Positions 16,501-18,726 of a stretch of DNA of 18,726 nt are shown here, in pieces. Numbering within the stretch: position 1 is the first letter of the stretch; every line of letters starts with the position of its first letter. A program made the translations under genes and the position numbers. A model generated the notes under the pieces. That model did no database searches. It was not told the DNA's origin and worked only from the letters and a program-made list of their open reading frames with translations. The stretch is from a bacterium (GTDB taxonomy: Bacteria > Latescibacterota > UBA2968 > UBA8231): NCBI GenBank assembly GCA_027593305.1, contig JAQCJA010000032.1, forward strand, positions 1 to 18,726, given 5' to 3'.

Positions 16501-17212
16501 GAAGTTCACCCCTTTCGAGGGCACGGGTCTCGGCTTCGACATCGCCCATGGGCAGCGGGCCGAGGCCCGCGTGTGCGCCGTGCGCGACGCCGTGGGCAGC
16601 GACATCGGTATCGCCATCGATGCCCACGGTCTGTTGAATCCGGTCAACGCGGTGGCCATGGCACGCCGCATTGCCCCCTACGGCATTCTCTTTTACGAAG
16701 AACCCATCCTGCCGGAATCGGCAGCGGCCCTGGCCGACGTGCGTCGACGTATCGACATCCCCGTCGCCACCGGCGAGCGTCTCTTTGGCCGTCACGCCTT
16801 TCGCGACCTGCTGGTGCAGGAGGCCGTGGACGTGATCCAGGCCGATGTCGGCAATGCTGGCGGCATTCTGGAGGTCTACAAGATCGCCGCCATGGCTGAG
16901 GCCTTCTACGTCAGCCTGGCTCCACATAACCCCTGGAGTCCGCTGACAACGGCCATCAGTCTGCACCTCGACGCGGTGGTGCCCAACTTCCTGATCCAGG
17001 AAATCCCCACGGCAGGGGCCCACGCTGGACGCGCCAGCTTGCTGCAGCAACAGATCGAGTCGCCGCACGACGGGTTTCTCGACATTCCCGATGGTCCCGG
17101 GTGGGGTGTGGACCTGGATTGCGAGTTCATCAAGGCCCATCCCTGGGACACGTCCGCACGCAGGACCCCATGGCGCCCACAGCGCCCCGACGGAGGTCTG
17201 ATTCACAGTTGA
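13520..17212 (+). CDS. Chimeric frame: secreted cohesin/FN3-repeat protein fused to enolase-superfamily barrel
   Basis: 1230 codons without interruption. Residues 1-24 are a Sec signal peptide ending QVAAA. Residues about 26-174 resemble a cohesin domain (VKGIVIRLLFDPAVVEF). Seven fibronectin III-like modules follow to about 940, the last ones opening with D-x-x-AP-V and a WTTDE or WRTDE strand. After DTTAPVL (945-951), the start of an eighth module, the protein becomes PVWQLLGG and the rest of a mandelate racemase/galactonate dehydratase barrel. An envelope adhesion protein and a cytoplasmic dehydratase should not share a chain, so this is a deletion fusion or assembly chimera. The ATG at 13520 has GGAG 10 nt upstream and begins the signal peptide; an upstream GTG frame from 13418 is less likely. 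The native FN3 protein has lost its C-terminus. Confidence 0.85.
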   Translation: MHPTQRFILMPLAAVLLCAQVAAAGVNAGFVVSVDEPLRIENPAPGSDISVLVRAAGTTEVKGIVIRLLFDPAVVEFVSYTLGDVTPGALALPKSPELRDDGLAEIEGGSTILGAGFTSVTSGGLLGTFQFRMLGSLPDAGAGIWLTSVEVNTSADPDDEDVLTYSPGDLGVTLAQRFANQIFNAEVTRRSDGATVAWESRFVGLADTLRVRATGDSLWRVATAATAAGFDTAVVAAASLGPPYAAGFLTSLAALNRLLLSRRHLVNIDSLAADTPYEFTARSTGLAGSRSNLLSGVFRTRLGFDLRSAAGTDLDVQTTTTSASASWFTNRLADTQMLLNDAQGNEVATIDLDAEGSLTHSATINGLTAATEYAYVVTSRLVGADELVLQGLLTEAQLSFTKTGTFRTPAARQPLRLLAPPAQVVSPDAAVIHFRLNQIALATVSYSEAAAGSPASGGAGLYEFSTSTGDILNEHSLRLSDLTPSTRYRYRVAVVTPDGDSLSTDPRGNQQWSRDLQFTTSAAGDTLPPVIVEGPFVIVRDVLGIVRFVTDVDTRATVFFGTQGGTYGTADEFEIADQTPSGTLRLAQEHSITVSGLQPGGVYDYGIVVEAANGQTASFEPNLPAGKRAHAGKRLKVLQPPGGAGSFTTSNDPDTQFPVILSGPTVSSKTNSTAIVEWTTDEPASSDVQFGLQSIGEARANSGVSRTRHKLVLSNLAAGSPYAFQVGATDAAGNGATTSGIGAFATDPDVDLTAPALTVGPQVIYHNDEVATIQWTTDEDATAQVDFGVDAEVLGFIRTLPTTGTVHEVTLTNLTPSTTYYYQVTSADLSNNGPTQSAVMSLTTDALPDIVAPVIDALVVTAADSSAIVSWRTDELADSFVDLGTVSGLLDQTTGEATDVLAHEVTLTNLLPGTQYFLTAGSSDRSGNGPTETAEVAFTTLTSADTTAPVLPVWQLLGGRVRDRVECYAWIHGGEPNSYADDAHRRLEEGFRTVKFTPFEGTGLGFDIAHGQRAEARVCAVRDAVGSDIGIAIDAHGLLNPVNAVAMARRIAPYGILFYEEPILPESAAALADVRRRIDIPVATGERLFGRHAFRDLLVQEAVDVIQADVGNAGGILEVYKIAAMAEAFYVSLAPHNPWSPLTTAISLHLDAVVPNFLIQEIPTAGAHAGRASLLQQQIESPHDGFLDIPDGPGWGVDLDCEFIKAHPWDTSARRTPWRPQRPDGGLIHS
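14042..16360 (+). repeat. Seven tandem fibronectin type III-like modules
   Basis: Protein-level repeats of about 95-130 residues, each closing with an FRT, FTT, FAT or LTT strand and most containing a T-x-Y-x-Y/F-x-V signature such as TTYYYQVTSAD, SPYAFQVGATD and TQYFLTAGSSD. Modules 5-7 (about 15460-16350) are the most regular. Near-identical DNA recurs at about 15550 and 15841 (GTGGACGACGGAtGAA against GTGGACGACGGAcGAA), so they are diverged tandem duplications. Similar modules precede metallophosphatase domains and occur in surface proteins; here they form a stalk. Confidence 0.75.
16370..17212 (+). other. C-terminal barrel of mandelate racemase/galactonate dehydratase-like enzyme, missing its capping domain
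   Basis: About 280 residues from LPVWQLLGG to the stop match the second domain of enolase-superfamily sugar-acid dehydratases. All visible catalytic positions are kept: metal ligands D1034 (IAIDAHG), E1060 (FYEEP) and E1086 (ATGERLFG), the D1109 of QADVGN and the catalytic H1136 of APHNPW, plus TVKFTP on the second strand. The roughly 110-130-residue N-terminal capping domain that shuts the active site and selects the substrate is absent and replaced by FN3 modules. No in-frame ATG occurs from the junction until M1047, inside the barrel, so the enzyme cannot be made separately from here. The native enzyme would dehydrate an aldonate or uronate-derived acid. Confidence 0.88.
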
Positions 17213-18726
17213 TGTTCACCGCAACGCGCGTTATCGCCTATCCTGCCGCGGGTCATCCAGTACAGGCCACCGTCGCCGAGCAACTGCGGCAGACGCTGGC
17301 GCCCCATGCACGTCTGGCGCCGGTTGAATCTGCGGCGGCCCTCCCGGACCGGGGCGTAGTGCACATTGCCGTGCACGGCGCCGGCTCAGGTTTTGTCACC
17401 GGGCCCGAAACTACACCTGACGGCGATTGGATGTACGCCCGCATCCACGACGGCGGCGGCCAGTTGAGCGCATCGGCGCCGCACCTGCTCTACGCGCTGT
17501 ATGCCCGGGTGCGCGATGTGTGGGCGACACAGGACCGTGCCGCTCTGGCGCACGGCCGCCTGCTGCGGCCGACGTTTCACGCCATGGCCGGTCGCGACGA
17601 ACTGCTCATCGGACGTTACGGTTTTCTCAAGCGTCGGCGCCATGCCGTGGACGATGGGGATGTGGCGGCGACGTTTGCGGAACTGGCCCGTGTGGGTTGC
17701 TCCCACGTCGTCGTCAACGAGATGGCCTCCCAGCGGGGGTATGAGCGTGGCCCCCATGGTGAGATCTATTACCGTTTTTACGACTACCTGCCGGACCTGG
17801 ACCAGTACGTGGAAACCAGGTTCAACGCCGGCACATATCCGGCCGAGCATCTGCAGGCCAACCTCAGCCGCCTGCAGTCCATGGCGCGTGCTGCCGCCCG
17901 TTACGGCCTGGTTCCCGGCTTCTATGCCGCCCACCCCAGGTCCGTACCCGAGACACTGTTGCAGCGATACCCCTGGCTGCGGGGTGCCCGCATCGATCAC
18001 ACCTTCCGGGCCTACGCGCCGCGCTACAACCTGACGGTTGCGCACCCGGTGGTGCGCTGGCACTACAGTGAACTCATCCAGGCATTGCTGACCGAGGTCC
18101 CCGAGATCGGCTTCCTCAAGACCCTGCTCAACGACTCGGGCTCCGGTTTCGAGCACACCGCCAGCCTCTACCCCGGACGCAATGGCGGCCCCTACGTCGT
18201 ACGCGAGTGGCGGCCCGATGCAGAGATCGCCCAGCGGGCGGCAGAGAACGTGATCCGCTACTGGCGGGTTCTGCGGGACGCGGCACGACGGGTGAAGCCC
18301 GACTTTGTGCTCGTCGCCGGGCTGAAGAACATTGCCGAGGAACAAGGGCCGATCCTGGCCGGCATGGACAGGGGCATCGACCTGCAGGCCGAATCGCAGC
18401 GCAGCGACGTCGAGGATCCGGAGTGGAGTGCAACGCTGGCCGAGTTGCGCGGGCGCGGATCGCAGGCCTGGTACGAGGCCCGTGCCAAGGGCAGCCAGTA
18501 CATCCTGGGTGTGCCCTGTCCATGGTTGACGGCGAGTCGACTGCAGCAGATGGCCACAGCCGACTTCGACCACGTCGACGTCTACTGCGACTCCATCTAT
18601 CTGGCGCCATACGATCCCAATCGCGACGTCATGGCCGCCTTCCAGTTGCGGGAGACAGAGGAGGACCCCGACATCGACGCCGTCACGCTGCGTTGCGCGC
18701 GGCAGTGGGTGGGTGCCGCTGAAGCC
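17212..18726 (+). CDS. Uncharacterised TIM-barrel, glycoside-hydrolase-like protein (3'-partial)
   Basis: An open frame of 505 codons runs off the right edge. The ATG at 17212 overlaps the preceding stop (TGATG), indicating coupling to the enolase gene. There is no signal peptide. Residues about 1-115 look like an alpha/beta lid (VQATVAEQLRQTL, LLYALYARV) of the kind that precedes GH20 and GH67 barrels. From residue about 125 a barrel-like pattern follows: RPTFHAMAGR, CSHVVVNEMAS, YYRFYDYLPDL, YGLVPGFYAAHP, IGFLKTLLNDSGSGF (N307, D308), PDFVLVAGLKN and HVDVYCDS. Acidic residues at strand ends (E in VVNEM, D308) are candidate catalytic groups. I cannot place it in a named family; a glycoside hydrolase or alpha-glucuronidase-like enzyme acting with the sugar-acid dehydratase is the best inference. 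Confidence 0.7.
   Translation, partial: MFTATRVIAYPAAGHPVQATVAEQLRQTLAPHARLAPVESAAALPDRGVVHIAVHGAGSGFVTGPETTPDGDWMYARIHDGGGQLSASAPHLLYALYARVRDVWATQDRAALAHGRLLRPTFHAMAGRDELLIGRYGFLKRRRHAVDDGDVAATFAELARVGCSHVVVNEMASQRGYERGPHGEIYYRFYDYLPDLDQYVETRFNAGTYPAEHLQANLSRLQSMARAAARYGLVPGFYAAHPRSVPETLLQRYPWLRGARIDHTFRAYAPRYNLTVAHPVVRWHYSELIQALLTEVPEIGFLKTLLNDSGSGFEHTASLYPGRNGGPYVVREWRPDAEIAQRAAENVIRYWRVLRDAARRVKPDFVLVAGLKNIAEEQGPILAGMDRGIDLQAESQRSDVEDPEWSATLAELRGRGSQAWYEARAKGSQYILGVPCPWLTASRLQQMATADFDHVDVYCDSIYLAPYDPNRDVMAAFQLRETEEDPDIDAVTLRCARQWVGAAEA

Noticed and set aside
1..18726. CRISPR array, tRNA, rRNA, insertion sequence or defence system
   Set aside because: No regularly spaced repeats, tRNA-like cloverleaf, transposase frame with terminal repeats, or known defence domain was found on either strand.

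Overview
This is a high-GC, gene-dense bacterial window. The organism is a Gram-negative-type heterotroph: there is a lipobox FKBP, a secreted cohesin/fibronectin-III protein and an HrpA helicase with the long C-terminal region. The set of sugar oxidoreductases, sugar-phosphate isomerase-like proteins, an enolase-superfamily dehydratase and glycosidase-like proteins resembles uncultured polysaccharide-degrading lineages such as Latescibacterota. I cannot fix the phylum from sequence alone. No rRNA, tRNA, CRISPR array, insertion sequence or phage gene was seen.

Layout. (1) 1-4275, plus strand: an RNA helicase HrpA cut by the left edge, then a 106-residue membrane/coiled-coil protein. A 13-bp perfect inverted repeat (4310-4344) separates these from the convergent genes. 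(2) 9916 down to 4380, minus strand: a tight five-gene operon in the order cupin, DUF3500 protein, GH13 alpha-amylase-family protein, FKBP-type prolyl isomerase lipoprotein, xylose-isomerase-like TIM barrel. Three of its four junctions are an ATGA overlap, a 1-nt gap and a 9-nt gap with the ribosome-binding site on the previous stop. The fourth is a 20-nt gap. (3) 9917-10053: a divergent intergenic region. (4) 10054-13405, plus strand: a second tight operon of Gfo/Idh/MocA oxidoreductase, D-cysteine desulfhydrase/ACC-deaminase-family PLP enzyme, small cupin and EamA permease. (5) 13520-17212: one continuous 1230-codon frame. It begins as a secreted cohesin plus FN3-repeat protein and switches at about 16370 into the C-terminal barrel of a mandelate racemase/galactonate-dehydratase-like enzyme. 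(6) 17212 to the right edge: a start-stop-coupled TIM-barrel-like protein (505 codons visible, no stop), possibly a glycoside hydrolase, of no family I recognise.

The two divergent operons and the enolase/glycosidase-like pair look like a small-molecule (sugar, sugar-acid or amino-sugar) catabolic locus, but no substrate can be read from the sequence. The most unusual points are the in-frame FN3-enolase chimera, which is either a real deletion fusion or an assembly chimera, and the uncharacterised cupin/DUF3500/GH13 operon, whose GH13 lacks the usual region-I Asn-His and looks GlgE-like there.
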